Positions 25,669 through 37,042 of a stretch of 64,000 nucleotides of DNA are shown here, in pieces. A program made the translations under genes and the position numbers. The stretch is from Marinimicrobium koreense (GTDB lineage: Bacteria > Pseudomonadota > Gammaproteobacteria > Pseudomonadales > Cellvibrionaceae). The notes under the pieces were generated by a model. The model searched no databases and was not told the DNA's origin. It saw only the letters and a list, made by a program, of their open reading frames with translations. The stretch covers positions 806,001 to 870,000 of the forward strand of contig NZ_RJUK01000001.1 in assembly GCF_003762925.1 (NCBI RefSeq), read 5' to 3'. Each line of letters opens with the position of its first letter. Position 1 is the stretch's first letter.

Positions 25669-26175
25669 TTGAGGTCATTGGTGCGGACTTGGTGGTTTAT
25701 GGGGTGGCTGTTGGTGCTGCCCTGGTCGGCAGCGCAGGGCGCCGTGGATATCCGTGAATTTGACAGCGAGACGGACCGGCAACGGTACCAGAGCTTTATT
25801 GATGAGCTTCGCTGCCCCAAGTGTCAGAACCAGAATCTGGCGGGATCTGATTCTCCGATTGCCAAGGACCTGCGTGATCAGGTCTACCGGATGATCAAAG
25901 AAGGGCGCGCCGACAAGGAAATCACCGATTTCCTTGTCGAGCGCTACGGCGACTACGTACTTTACCGCCCCCCACTGAAAGCGGCCACGCTGGCGCTCTG
26001 GCTCGGGCCGGTAGTGGTGTTGTTGCTCGGTATCATCATCCTTATCTGGGTAGTGCGTCAGCGACGCAGCAGCGGGCTGGCCCCGACCGAGACGGCCAAA
26101 AACCTCACTGATGCCGAACGCTCCGAGCTGGACCGGCTGTTGAATTCTTCCGACGACGAGAATCCCGAACGATGA
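25669..26175 (+). CDS. ccmH: Cytochrome c maturation protein CcmH
   Basis: The 168-residue protein has a signal peptide (about 1-25), a periplasmic helical domain with the redox motif LRCPKCQNQNLAGSDS (C49 and C52), and a C-terminal membrane helix (LALWLGPVVVLLLGIIILIW). It reduces or holds apocytochrome c for heme attachment with CcmF and CcmI. I prefer TTG 25669, with AAAGGGGG 8 nt upstream, because the ATG at 25528 lies in the tRNA promoter region and would add 47 residues before the signal peptide. It is cut off from ccmG by the tRNA unit. Confidence 0.9.
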   Translation: MRSLVRTWWFMGWLLVLPWSAAQGAVDIREFDSETDRQRYQSFIDELRCPKCQNQNLAGSDSPIAKDLRDQVYRMIKEGRADKEITDFLVERYGDYVLYRPPLKAATLALWLGPVVVLLLGIIILIWVVRQRRSSGLAPTETAKNLTDAERSELDRLLNSSDDENPER

Positions 26176-27449
26176 TGACTCCTTTGTGGTGGGTCATGGC
26201 CCTGATGGTGGTCGTGGCTCTGGCGTTTTTTCTTTGGCCCATGCGACGCAAGGCGACCGGTTCCCACCTTGAACAGGTGCGCCGGCGCTACCTGGAAACC
26301 AATGTGGCGCTGTTTCGCAAGTACCTGGCGGAGCTTGAGGCCGACCGGGATGCCGGGCGCATCAATCAGGAAACTTTCGAGCAACTGAAACTGGAGCAGG
26401 AGCGAGCCCTGCTGCAGGAGGAGCGCGAGCTGGCCAGCAGTAAGCCGGTTCGCGGGCGGGCGCTGCCCGGCGGTCGCGTGCTGGTGATTGTGGCGGCGGC
26501 ATCCATGGTAGGCAGTCTGGTGTTTTATGAGTGGCGCGGTGCCAGCGAAGATGTGTTTCTGGCAGATCTTCAGGCGAATAAGGCTCGTCTTGATCGGGAA
26601 GAGCGGATGAGCGACCAGCGGGTCGATCCCAGCCGGACCTGGGAGCTGGTGGAGCACATTCAGGCCCGCCTGAAAAAAGAACCGGACTCCACTCAATATC
26701 TGTTCCTGCTGGCGCACTATTCCCGCGAACTGGGCCACTACGACCAGGCGGTGGACGCCTACGAGCGGATACTTGCGCTCGAACCCGGCTCCGCGCGTAT
26801 TCGTGCCGAATTGGCGGAAACCCTGTTCATCCGGGACGACAATCGGATTGGCGAGCGCGCCCAGACCCTGATCGAAGAAGCGCTGGCCGCCGACCCCCAG
26901 GAGACCACGGCGCTGGGGCTGGCGGGTATCAATGCCTTTGGTCAGCGCAACTTTCAGGACGCGATTGATTACTGGCAGCGCGCACTGGAGGTAATGAATC
27001 CGCAATCCGGCAACGCCATGGCGTTTCAGAGAGGGATTGACCGGGCCCGTCAGGCGCTAGGGGAGTCCGGTGAACCCCAGACAGCCGACGCCTCGGAGGG
27101 CAAGGTCAGCGTCACGGTTGAAGTGTCGCTTAGCGAGCAGGTCCAGTACGACGGTGACGAAACAGTGTTCGTTTACGCCCGTGCCTGGGATGGATCACCC
27201 ATGCCCCTTGCCATTCAAAGGGTGGCGGCGAGTCAATTGCCATTATCCATTACTTTGGATGAAACTATGGCCATGTCACCGGCGGCCTCACTGGCCACAG
27301 TGGAGCAGGTAGAACTGGTCGCACGGCTATCGCCCAGTGGGGACGCTGTGCCTCAGGCCGGCGACTGGGAGGGGCGTATGGGTCCGGTTGACCTGGAGAA
27401 CCGCTCTGAGCCCCTGACCCTGGTCATTGACGAGCCCATCGCCGAATAG
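26172..27449 (+). CDS. ccmI: Cytochrome c maturation protein CcmI (TPR)
   Basis: The 425-residue protein has two N-terminal membrane helices (about 5-23 and 98-116) separated by a cytoplasmic coiled coil (RRYLETNVALFRKYLAELEADR), then a periplasmic TPR domain (about 150-290; YLFLLAHYSRELGHYDQAVDAY) and a C-terminal strand-rich domain. This is the full-length CcmI plan: an apocytochrome chaperone for the ligation complex. It overlaps the ccmH stop by 4 bp. Confidence 0.9.
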   Translation: MMTPLWWVMALMVVVALAFFLWPMRRKATGSHLEQVRRRYLETNVALFRKYLAELEADRDAGRINQETFEQLKLEQERALLQEERELASSKPVRGRALPGGRVLVIVAAASMVGSLVFYEWRGASEDVFLADLQANKARLDREERMSDQRVDPSRTWELVEHIQARLKKEPDSTQYLFLLAHYSRELGHYDQAVDAYERILALEPGSARIRAELAETLFIRDDNRIGERAQTLIEEALAADPQETTALGLAGINAFGQRNFQDAIDYWQRALEVMNPQSGNAMAFQRGIDRARQALGESGEPQTADASEGKVSVTVEVSLSEQVQYDGDETVFVYARAWDGSPMPLAIQRVAASQLPLSITLDETMAMSPAASLATVEQVELVARLSPSGDAVPQAGDWEGRMGPVDLENRSEPLTLVIDEPIAE

Positions 27450-27481
27450 CACAAATCCGTGTAGAATCCTCGCTTTTGCTG

Positions 27482-27512
27482 AGCGCTCCGAAGCCCGAGT
27501 CTTTGGAGCGCT
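27482..27512. terminator. Hairpin between ccmI and smc
   Basis: AGCGCTCCGAA pairs with TTTGGAGCGCT (11 bp with one G-T pair) around a 9-nt loop. AAAATTCT follows instead of a T-run, so termination after ccmI is possible but unproven. Confidence 0.4.
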
Positions 27513-27587
27513 AAAATTCTAATGATTTCAATGGGCTAGGCGACGGCAATCCGGGCGCCGAACGTCGAAACAGAGTGATAGGGACCT

Positions 27588-30500
27588 ATGCGCCTCAAGT
27601 GTATCAAGCTGGTCGGTTTTAAATCCTTCGTCGACGCGACCACGGTCAACTTTCCCAGCAACCTGTGCGCGGTCGTGGGCCCCAACGGCTGCGGCAAGTC
27701 CAACATCATTGACGCCGTCCGCTGGGTAATGGGGGAGTCCTCCGCCAAAAACCTGCGCGGCGAAGCCATGACCGACGTCATTTTCAACGGTTCCAACGCC
27801 CGCAAGCCGGTGGGTCAGGCGTCCATCGAGCTGGTGTTTGATAACTCGGACAAAACCGTGCAGGGCGAATACGCCGCGTTCAACGAAATTTCCATCAAGC
27901 GGAAGGTCACCCGCGAAGCCCAGAACTTCTACTACTTGAACGGCACCAAGTGCCGCCGTCGGGATATTACCGACATCTTCCTCGGCACCGGCCTCGGCCC
28001 GCGCAGCTATGCCATCATCGAGCAGGGCATGATCTCACGCCTGATTGAGGCCAAGCCCGAAGAGCTGCGGGTGTATATCGAGGAAGCGGCGGGCATCTCC
28101 AAGTACAAGGAGCGGCGCCGTGACACCGAAAACCGCATGCGCCGCACCCAGGAAAACCTGGAGCGCCTGACCGACATTCGTGATGAGCTGGAGCGTCAGC
28201 TCAGCCGCCTGCAGCGCCAGGCACAGGCCGCGGAGAAGTACACCGAATACAAGAAAGAAGAACGCCAGCTCAAAGCCCAGTTACAGGCCCTTAAGTACCG
28301 AAACCTGGACGATCAGGCCAAGGCAAAGCAGACCGGTATCCGCGACCTGGAGCTGCGCATGGAGTCTTTCGTCACCGATCAGGTGAACAAGGATACCCAG
28401 ATCGAGAAGTGTCGCAGCCAGTACACCGAACTTCAGGATAAATTCAATGAAGTTCAGGGCCGGTACTATGCCATTGGCGCGGACATTGCCCGCATTGAAC
28501 AGACCATCCAGCACGCCCAGGAGCGCAGCCGCCAATTACAGACCGACCTGGAGCAGACCGAGCGGGACAGCCGCGAAGCGGAAGACAGCCTGCAGTTTGA
28601 CCGGGAGAAAGCCGAGGGCTGGGAAGCCGAGCTGATGGAAATAGAGCCGGAGCTGGAACTGGTTCGGGCCGCCGAGGAGTCCTCCGGGGACGCTTTGCAG
28701 GAGTCGGAAGAGGCCATGCAGCGCTGGCAGACCGAATGGGATACCTTCAACCAGCGTGCCGCCGAGCCCCGCCAGCGGGCGGAAGTTCAGCAGTCCCGGA
28801 TTCAGCATCTGGAACAGGTTCAGCAGCGCCTGCTGCAACGGATCGAGAAGCTCAAGGAGGAGAAATCCAACCTTCAGTTGGGCTCCGACGATGAAGAAAT
28901 CGAACAGCTGAACGAACAGTTGGCCGAACTGGACCTGGTGGTCGAAGAAAAACGCGGTCGCAGCGAAGCGTTGGGCGAGGAACTGGAAACCCGCCGGGAA
29001 GACAACAACCGCCTGGCGGACGAGCTGGATCAGGCGCGCAGCAAGCTACAGAGCCTGCGCGGCCGCCACGCCTCCCTGGAAGCCCTGCAACAGGCCGCCC
29101 TGGGTGAGAAGAGCGAGGCCGTCGCCGACTGGCTGGCCGAGCAGCAACTGACCGACCAGCCGCGCGTGGCGGAAACCCTGACCGTGTCCGACGGCTGGGA
29201 CAAGGCGGTCGAGACTGCCCTGGGCAATAGTCTGCAGGCCGTCTGCGTGGACGGTTTTGATGCGGTAGCCAATACCCTCGCGGGACTCAGCCAGGGTGAA
29301 CTGGTATTGATGGATACGGCCCGCCGGCCGGGCGCCGTCACCGGTGACAAGGCGGAGCGCCTGCTGGACAAGGTTCAGGCCGACTGGGATCTGAGTGAGT
29401 TGCTGCGCGGCGTCTACATCGCCGAAGACTTGCCCTCCGCCCTGGCGCTGCGCTCACAGCTGGAGGCCGGCGAGTCGGTGATTACCCGCGACGGCCTGTG
29501 GCTCGGTCCCCAGTGGCTGAAAGTGGCCCGGGACACCGACGCCAGCGACGGTGTGATTGCCCGCCGTCAGGAGCTTGAAGAGCTCGACGCCAGCATTGCG
29601 GAACTCGAGGAAACCGTTGCCCGTCTGGATGAGGCCCGCACCGAAGGCCGCGAGGCCGTGCAGACCCTCGAGCGCGAGCGGGAAAACCTGCGTCGGGAAT
29701 CCGACGAGCAGAGCCGCCGCGCCGGTGAGTTGCGAGCCCAGTTGAGTGCCAAGCAGGCCCGTATCGAACAGATCAGCGTTCGCCGCGAGCGCACCGAAAC
29801 CGAAATCCGGGAAGCCAGTGAACAACTGGACCAGGAGGGCGAACAGCTCGCCGAAGCCCGGATGATCCTCAGCGAAGCCATCGAATCCATGGAAATGGAC
29901 ACCGATGAGCGTGAGCGCCTGTTGCAGCAGCGGGATGAAATCCGCTCCGGTCTGGATCAGGCCCGGCAGAAGGCCCGGCACGATCGCGACAAGGCCCATG
30001 AAATGGCCATGCGCGCCCAGTCTCTGAAAACCCAGCTGGACAGCATTCGCTTGGGTATTACCCGCCTGCAGGAGCAGACCCAGCGGCTGCGCGAACGCAA
30101 AGAACAATTGCTGGAAGCACTCGGCGAAACGCGGGATCCCGCCGAGGAGCACCAGCTTGAGCTGGAAGCGAATCTGGACAAGCGCCTGGCGGTCGAAGGG
30201 GAGTTGAGCGAGGCTCGCCGCGCCCTTGAAGAGGTCGAACAGGAGCTGCGCACCGCCGAGCAGGCCCGGCACAAGGCTGAGCAGGAAGTTCAGGCGGTGC
30301 GGGCCCATCTGGAACAGGAGCGCCTGGCCGCCCAGACCTTTGAAGTGCAGCGGGCCGGGCTCGCCCAGCAACTGAAAGAAGATGAGTTTGACCTGGACAC
30401 CTTGTTGGCGGACCTGTCCGAGGACGCCGAAGTGAAGCCCCTGGAGCAGGAGCTGGAACAGGTGGCCGGCCGCATTGCGCGCTTGGGCGCCATCAACCTG

Positions 30501-31097
30501 GCCGCCATCGACGAGTACCAGACCGAGTCAGAGCGCAAACAGTACCTGGACGCTCAGGATGAAGACTTGCGCGAAGCGCTGGAAACCCTGGAAAACGCGA
30601 TCCGCAAAATCGACCGCGAGACCCGGACACGGTTCAAGGAGACCTTTGACGAGGTCAACAAGTCCCTCCAGGAGCTGTTCCCTAAAGTGTTCGGCGGCGG
30701 ACACGCCTATCTGGAACTTACCGGCGAAGATTTACTCGATACCGGTATTGCCATCATGGCGCGGCCACCGGGCAAGCGGAACAGTACCATTCACCTGCTC
30801 TCCGGTGGGGAGAAGGCGCTGACGGCCATTGCCCTGGTATTCTCGATTTTCCGCCTGAATCCGGCACCATTCTGTATGCTGGACGAAGTGGACGCGCCGC
30901 TGGATGACGCCAACGTGGGCCGCTATGCCCGCATGGTGGAAGAGATGTCCCAGCACGTGCAATTCATTTATATTACCCACAACAAGATTGCCATGGAGAT
31001 GGCGCACCAGTTGATGGGTGTTACCATGCACGAACCGGGCGTATCCCGCCTGGTTACTGTGGATGTGGACGAAGCCGCGGAACTGGCAGCGGTATAA
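27588..31097 (+). CDS. smc: Chromosome segregation ATPase Smc
   Basis: The 1169-residue protein is a full-length SMC: Walker A GPNGCGKSNIIDAVRWVMGE near residues 32-51, a long coiled coil, a hinge around 500-650 (AVETALGNSLQAVCVDGFDAV), a second coiled coil, the signature LLSGGEKALTAIALVFSIF, and Walker B CMLDEVDAPLDDANV. It organises the nucleoid, normally with ScpA and ScpB, whose genes are not here. Order smc-zipA-ligA is conserved in Pseudomonas-like genomes. Confidence 0.96.
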   Translation: MRLKCIKLVGFKSFVDATTVNFPSNLCAVVGPNGCGKSNIIDAVRWVMGESSAKNLRGEAMTDVIFNGSNARKPVGQASIELVFDNSDKTVQGEYAAFNEISIKRKVTREAQNFYYLNGTKCRRRDITDIFLGTGLGPRSYAIIEQGMISRLIEAKPEELRVYIEEAAGISKYKERRRDTENRMRRTQENLERLTDIRDELERQLSRLQRQAQAAEKYTEYKKEERQLKAQLQALKYRNLDDQAKAKQTGIRDLELRMESFVTDQVNKDTQIEKCRSQYTELQDKFNEVQGRYYAIGADIARIEQTIQHAQERSRQLQTDLEQTERDSREAEDSLQFDREKAEGWEAELMEIEPELELVRAAEESSGDALQESEEAMQRWQTEWDTFNQRAAEPRQRAEVQQSRIQHLEQVQQRLLQRIEKLKEEKSNLQLGSDDEEIEQLNEQLAELDLVVEEKRGRSEALGEELETRREDNNRLADELDQARSKLQSLRGRHASLEALQQAALGEKSEAVADWLAEQQLTDQPRVAETLTVSDGWDKAVETALGNSLQAVCVDGFDAVANTLAGLSQGELVLMDTARRPGAVTGDKAERLLDKVQADWDLSELLRGVYIAEDLPSALALRSQLEAGESVITRDGLWLGPQWLKVARDTDASDGVIARRQELEELDASIAELEETVARLDEARTEGREAVQTLERERENLRRESDEQSRRAGELRAQLSAKQARIEQISVRRERTETEIREASEQLDQEGEQLAEARMILSEAIESMEMDTDERERLLQQRDEIRSGLDQARQKARHDRDKAHEMAMRAQSLKTQLDSIRLGITRLQEQTQRLRERKEQLLEALGETRDPAEEHQLELEANLDKRLAVEGELSEARRALEEVEQELRTAEQARHKAEQEVQAVRAHLEQERLAAQTFEVQRAGLAQQLKEDEFDLDTLLADLSEDAEVKPLEQELEQVAGRIARLGAINLAAIDEYQTESERKQYLDAQDEDLREALETLENAIRKIDRETRTRFKETFDEVNKSLQELFPKVFGGGHAYLELTGEDLLDTGIAIMARPPGKRNSTIHLLSGGEKALTAIALVFSIFRLNPAPFCMLDEVDAPLDDANVGRYARMVEEMSQHVQFIYITHNKIAMEMAHQLMGVTMHEPGVSRLVTVDVDEAAELAAV

Positions 31098-31142
31098 TGC
31101 GCCTCGGGCGAGCAGACAACGGAGTAACTGACGGTTAACGCT

Positions 31143-32378
31143 ATGGGTGACTGGCTGACGATACTGATTATCCTCCTGATCCTCGGGATTCTGCTCGATG
31201 GCTGGCGGCGTATGCACAATGCCCGCAAAGACTCCCTGAAGGTTTCGCCCTCGGTACGCCGCTCAGCGGGGTCGAGCAAGGCGGCCGCCGACGACTATAG
31301 CGCCGAGCTTCCCAATGGCGGTGCGCGCGTGGTGGCCTATCGGGAGACGCCGGAGGATGAGCGTCCTTTCCATCACGCCCCCGTGGATGAAGTCGATGAC
31401 GATCGGGACCTTGATGGTCAGGATTTTGATGATAGAGCGTTTGACGATCGCGAAGCGCTGCAGGAAGAGGACGGTGAGCTGGCCGAGGACGACGAAACCA
31501 ACCTCGATGAGCAACTGGCCGAACTGGACAGCGAAGCGGCGGAAGCCGAGACTCGGCCGCCCGCCACCTCCAAGCTGACCTCTGAACGCCAGCGCCCGGA
31601 AACCCACCGGGGCATTCCGGAGCAGGTCACGCTGAATCTGGACGAATCGGTGCCCATTCTGATGGAAACCACCGGCGAAGATACCTTTGAGGACGATCCG
31701 GAGCGGATCGAGCCCACCTTGGGTGGAAACGCCGACAGCAGCGTATCCAGCGCCAGGGCGGCCAAGCCGGAACCCTCGAGCCCCGCCCGCAGTGAGGCTA
31801 AAAAGCCCGAAGCGCCGGTGGCAAAATCGCCCAAACCCGCGCCCGCAAAACCCGAGCCCCGGAAAGCCGAAAAAGCACCCTCTGACCGTCGCACAGCCAA
31901 ACCGGAGGAGCCGCCGAAGGCGCCACCGCAGCCCGAAGAGGTGCTGATCGTGAACGTGATGGCGCCCACCGGTGAGCAATTCCGTGGGGACGCTCTGTTG
32001 GACTCGCTGGTGTCAGCGGGCCTGCGCTTTGGTGACATGAACATTTTCCATCGCTACGAAGGGGCCAAAGGTGGCGGCCCGATCCTGTTCAGCCTGGCCA
32101 ATATGGTCAAGCCCGGCGTCTTTGATCTGGACACCATGGCGGACTTCACAACGCCCGGCGTCAGCCTGTTCATGACGCTACCGCTTGAAGAGCGGGTCGA
32201 GCTGGACAATGTGGAAGTGTTCGACGAAATGCTCGAAGCCGCCCGGGCCATTGCCCTGGAGCTGGGGGGCGAGCTCAAGGACGAAAACCGCAGCGTCATG
32301 ACCCGGCAGACCCAGGAACACTGCCGCCAGCGCATCCACGAGTTCGAGCGCAAGCAGCTGTCCCGGATGCCGCACTAG
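31143..32378 (+). CDS. zipA: Cell division protein ZipA
   Basis: The 411-residue protein has an N-terminal membrane helix (about 4-19), a charged segment, a long acidic then proline/lysine-rich linker, and the C-terminal FtsZ-binding domain from about residue 265 (LIVNVMAPTGEQFRGDALLD, ILFSLANMVKPGVFD, SLFMTLP). ZipA tethers the Z-ring to the inner membrane. The linker is longer than in E. coli ZipA (328 residues). It lies between smc and ligA as expected. Confidence 0.93.
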   Translation: MGDWLTILIILLILGILLDGWRRMHNARKDSLKVSPSVRRSAGSSKAAADDYSAELPNGGARVVAYRETPEDERPFHHAPVDEVDDDRDLDGQDFDDRAFDDREALQEEDGELAEDDETNLDEQLAELDSEAAEAETRPPATSKLTSERQRPETHRGIPEQVTLNLDESVPILMETTGEDTFEDDPERIEPTLGGNADSSVSSARAAKPEPSSPARSEAKKPEAPVAKSPKPAPAKPEPRKAEKAPSDRRTAKPEEPPKAPPQPEEVLIVNVMAPTGEQFRGDALLDSLVSAGLRFGDMNIFHRYEGAKGGGPILFSLANMVKPGVFDLDTMADFTTPGVSLFMTLPLEERVELDNVEVFDEMLEAARAIALELGGELKDENRSVMTRQTQEHCRQRIHEFERKQLSRMPH

Positions 32379-32419
32379 GCGACCTGGGCACGAGCCCACG
32401 CTGAACCGTCTGACAATGA

Positions 32420-34494
<2,075 letters not shown>

Positions 34495-34495
<1 letters not shown>

Positions 34496-35100
34496 TGCGA
34501 GCGCTGAGTCTGATACTGTTGGCACTGACCACACTGGTTGGTTGCGCCTCCGCTCCGCCCAAGAGCAGCGACAACATCTGCGACGTCTTTGACGAAAAGC
34601 GAGGTTGGTACAAAGACGCCCGGCGCGCCGAGCGCCGTTGGGGCTCGGACATCCCGACGTTGATGGCCATGATGTACCAGGAATCAACCTTTCGCCCCAA
34701 GGCCAAGCCGCCGCGCACGAAAATCCTGTGGGTGATCCCGGGTCCGAGAAAGAGCAGCGCGTTTGGCTATGCGCAAGTAAAAGACGAGACCTGGAAAGAA
34801 TACCAGCGCATGAGCGGTAATCACTGGGCCAGCCGCAGCTATTTTGCAGACGCGATTGATTTTGTCGGCTGGTACAATGCCCAGAGTAAAAAGCGGGTTG
34901 GCATCGACAAAAACGACGCCCGAAATCTGTACCTGGCGTACCACGAAGGTCACGGCGGCTATAAACGGCGAACCTTTGATCAGAAAGCCTGGCTGGTGGG
35001 TGTTGCCGGTAAAGTAGAGCAACGGGCTCGCCGATATCGCGAGCAATTGAAGTCCTGCGAAAGGCGTTTCAAAGGCCCTTGGTGGTGGCCGTTGCGGTGA
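34495..35100 (+). CDS. Lipoprotein with an SLT-type (lysozyme-like) domain
   Basis: The 201-residue protein has a lipobox (LTTLVGCAS, acylated Cys near residue 17) and a soluble domain resembling lytic transglycosylases: MYQESTFRPKA provides the catalytic-type glutamate, followed by SAFGYAQVKDETWKEYQ and YLAYHEGHGGYKRR. It would sit on a membrane facing the periplasm and cleave or bind peptidoglycan. It is coupled to ligA by TGATG. Activity is inferred from the motif only. Confidence 0.8.
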
Positions 35101-35106
35101 GATAGT

Positions 35107-35180
35107 GTCGGATTACGTGCTGTGCGCTAACCCGACCTACGGAACTGCGAGTAGGTCGGGTTAGCAAAGCGTAACCCGAC
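35107..35180. repeat. REP-like palindromes, family II, inverted pair
   Basis: Two units, 35107-35141 and 35151-35180, share the arms GTCGGGTTACGC and GCTAACCCGACCTAC in opposite orientation with a 9-bp linker. The sequence is distinct from family I but has the same CTAC/GTAG tails. The first unit has one arm with GTCGGATTACG. Confidence 0.85.
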
Positions 35181-35217
35181 AAAAACATTGGTCAAGCAGT
35201 CGTGAAAAGGAGCGGCT

Positions 35218-35643
35218 ATGGATCAAGAATCGATTGTGTATGGTTGCATCAAGGACATGGCGTATCTTCCCTCGGAAGGGCAACGCCTGCTGGTCAATCG
35301 CGACGCGATGTTGACGTTGCCACATGCGGACGATTGGCCGTTTTTGTCCCAGGAGATGTTTTCGATCCCGCAGGTGGAGGTCCGTCCAGGACACTACCAG
35401 ACGGAGGTGATGCATTTCGGCGCATCCTATAAAGCCGTTGAGTATGAGTGGGATCAGTGGATCGCACAGTTTGAGGATTTACTGAGCAAGATGTATTGGG
35501 TTTCGGCCACGGTACACCTGGAGACGGAGTTGTGCGGCACGCATACGTTCACTTGGGAGTCCACGGCAAGCTACCACAAGCCGGGCTCAGGAGATATGCA
35601 GGTACGCTGCGAGTGGTCGCACGAGGGTGCTCTGGCGGTTTGA
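35218..35643 (+). CDS. Small conserved-looking protein of unknown function
   Basis: The 141-residue acidic, tryptophan-rich cytoplasmic protein starts MDQESIVYGCIKDMAYL and includes MHFGASYKAVEYEWDQWIAQ and HLETELCGTHTFTWES. I have the impression that similar proteins occur sporadically in proteobacteria, but I cannot name the family. It has no signal peptide or membrane segment. It stands alone between a family II repeat and two structured repeats, like an accessory gene. A GAAAAGGAG box precedes the start. Confidence 0.65.
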   Translation: MDQESIVYGCIKDMAYLPSEGQRLLVNRDAMLTLPHADDWPFLSQEMFSIPQVEVRPGHYQTEVMHFGASYKAVEYEWDQWIAQFEDLLSKMYWVSATVHLETELCGTHTFTWESTASYHKPGSGDMQVRCEWSHEGALAV

Positions 35644-35683
35644 AGGCGACGATACGATAACTTTCGGTTTAACCCGAGAGCCC

Positions 35684-35793
35684 GGCGGCTACGGGGTATA
35701 GCCATTGGAGACCCGCCGTGAACCCATCCATGGGGGCTTCTCGTCGACATCCATGTCTCCGAGAGTCTCCAATGGCTATACCCCGCATCCGCC
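35684..35793 (-). repeat. Multi-branched hairpin element, copy B
   Basis: A perfect 21-bp stem pairs 35692-35712 with 35765-35785, flanked outside by a 3x3 internal loop and a GGCGG/CCGCC clamp (35684-35688, 35789-35793). Inside, on the minus strand, are a hairpin with stems TCTCG/CGAGA and GACAT/ATGTC (35739-35764) and the conserved arm CCCATGGATGGGTTCACGG (35717-35740). The orientation is opposite to copies A and C. Confidence 0.78.
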
Positions 35794-35849
35794 TCAGCAC
35801 TGACGTAAGCGAGTTGGGTGCGGCACCGGGATCGCTACGACCGCACGGA

Positions 35850-35954
35850 GGCGGATGCAAGGTAAGGGGTTTCGGAACCGTCGCTTCAGGGAGAAGCGAT
35901 GGAGCCCCATGGATGGGTTTATGCGTTTCCGAAACCCCTTGCCTTGTAGCCGCC
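35850..35954 (+). repeat. Multi-branched hairpin element, copy C
   Basis: A 20-bp stem with one G-T pair joins 35858-35877 and 35927-35946. Outside are a 3x3 internal loop and a GGCGG/CCGCC clamp. Inside are the hairpin TCGCTTC/GAAGCGA (35881-35899) and the conserved arm GAGCCCCATGGATGGGTTTA (35902-35921). Together with copy B it fills the 408-bp gap before hemB. No protein is encoded in this gap. Confidence 0.78.
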
Positions 35955-36051
35955 GGACCTTCAGATTGGTGCGTAAGGGACTTAGTAGACCGTCGGACAT
36001 ATTGAATCAAAGAGAAAACCGCCCACTTCAAAAATCGATCAGAGGTAATCA

Positions 36052-37035
36052 ATGACCAACGATACTCATCCCGAATTTCGGTTTCGTCGGCTGCGGCGGA
36101 CGGGCGCGCTGCGGGACATGGTTCGGGAGACCCGGCTTGAGGTCAGTGACCTGATATTGCCGTTGTTTGTCGAAGAAGGCATTGATCAACCCGTCGAAAT
36201 CGGCAGCATGCCCGGCGTGGTTCGCTACCCAGAAGCCCAGCTCGCCGACAAAGTCACCAGCGCCTGGAAAAAAGGCATTCGGGCGGTACTGCTGTTTGGC
36301 GTGTCCCGGCATAAAGACGCCGAAGGCTGCGACACATGGAACCCCGAAGGCCTGATGGCGCGGATGATCCGCACCGTCAAAGCCGCCCAGCCCGAGATGT
36401 GCGTCATCAGCGACAACTGCTTCTGCGAATATACCGATCACGGTCACTGCGGCGTCGTCCATGGGGACGATGTCGACAACGACGCGACCCTTAAAAACCT
36501 GCAGAAGCAGGTCGTGGTGGCGGCCAAGGCCGGGGTCGACATGATTGCCCCCTCCGGCATGCAGGACGGCATGATCGCCGCCATCCGTGCCGCACTGGAT
36601 GCCTCCGGTTATGGCCATATCCCGGTGATGTCCTACTCCACCAAATTTGCGTCCGCCTTCTATGGTCCCTTCCGGGATGCCGTGGACAGCAACTTTAAAG
36701 GCACCCGGGCCAGCTACCAGATGGACCCCGCCAATCGTCGGGAAGCGCTGGCGGAATCCCTGCAGGATGAGGATGAAGGGGCGGACATTCTGATGGTCAA
36801 GCCGGGTATCGCCTATCTGGACGTGCTGGCGGACATTCGAGCGCATTCCGCTCGGCCGCTGGCGGTGTATCAGGTCAGTGGCGAGTACGCCATGATCAAG
36901 GCCGGCGCCGAGGCCGGAGTGATTGACGAACGGGCGGTTGCCATGGAAAGTCTGTTGGCGTTCAAGCGCGCTGGGGCCGACTTGATCATTACCTATTTTG
37001 CCGAAACCGTAGCCGACTGGCTGAACGAATCCTGA
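36052..37035 (+). CDS. hemB: Delta-aminolevulinic acid dehydratase (porphobilinogen synthase)
   Basis: The 327-residue enzyme condenses two 5-aminolevulinate molecules into porphobilinogen for heme and other tetrapyrroles. The zinc-type cysteine triad is visible in DNCFCEYTDHGHCG (C123, C125, C133). The Schiff-base lysines are K198 (YSTKFAS) and K250 (MVKPG). AGAGGT precedes the ATG. The supply of heme links functionally to the ccm cluster, though the two are 9 kb apart. Confidence 0.97.
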   Translation: MTNDTHPEFRFRRLRRTGALRDMVRETRLEVSDLILPLFVEEGIDQPVEIGSMPGVVRYPEAQLADKVTSAWKKGIRAVLLFGVSRHKDAEGCDTWNPEGLMARMIRTVKAAQPEMCVISDNCFCEYTDHGHCGVVHGDDVDNDATLKNLQKQVVVAAKAGVDMIAPSGMQDGMIAAIRAALDASGYGHIPVMSYSTKFASAFYGPFRDAVDSNFKGTRASYQMDPANRREALAESLQDEDEGADILMVKPGIAYLDVLADIRAHSARPLAVYQVSGEYAMIKAGAEAGVIDERAVAMESLLAFKRAGADLIITYFAETVADWLNES

Positions 37036-37042
37036 GGTAGTC

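Noticed and set aside
35669-36055. Several short open frames in both strands over the structured repeats
   Set aside because: They arise from the palindromes; the proteins have no independent support.
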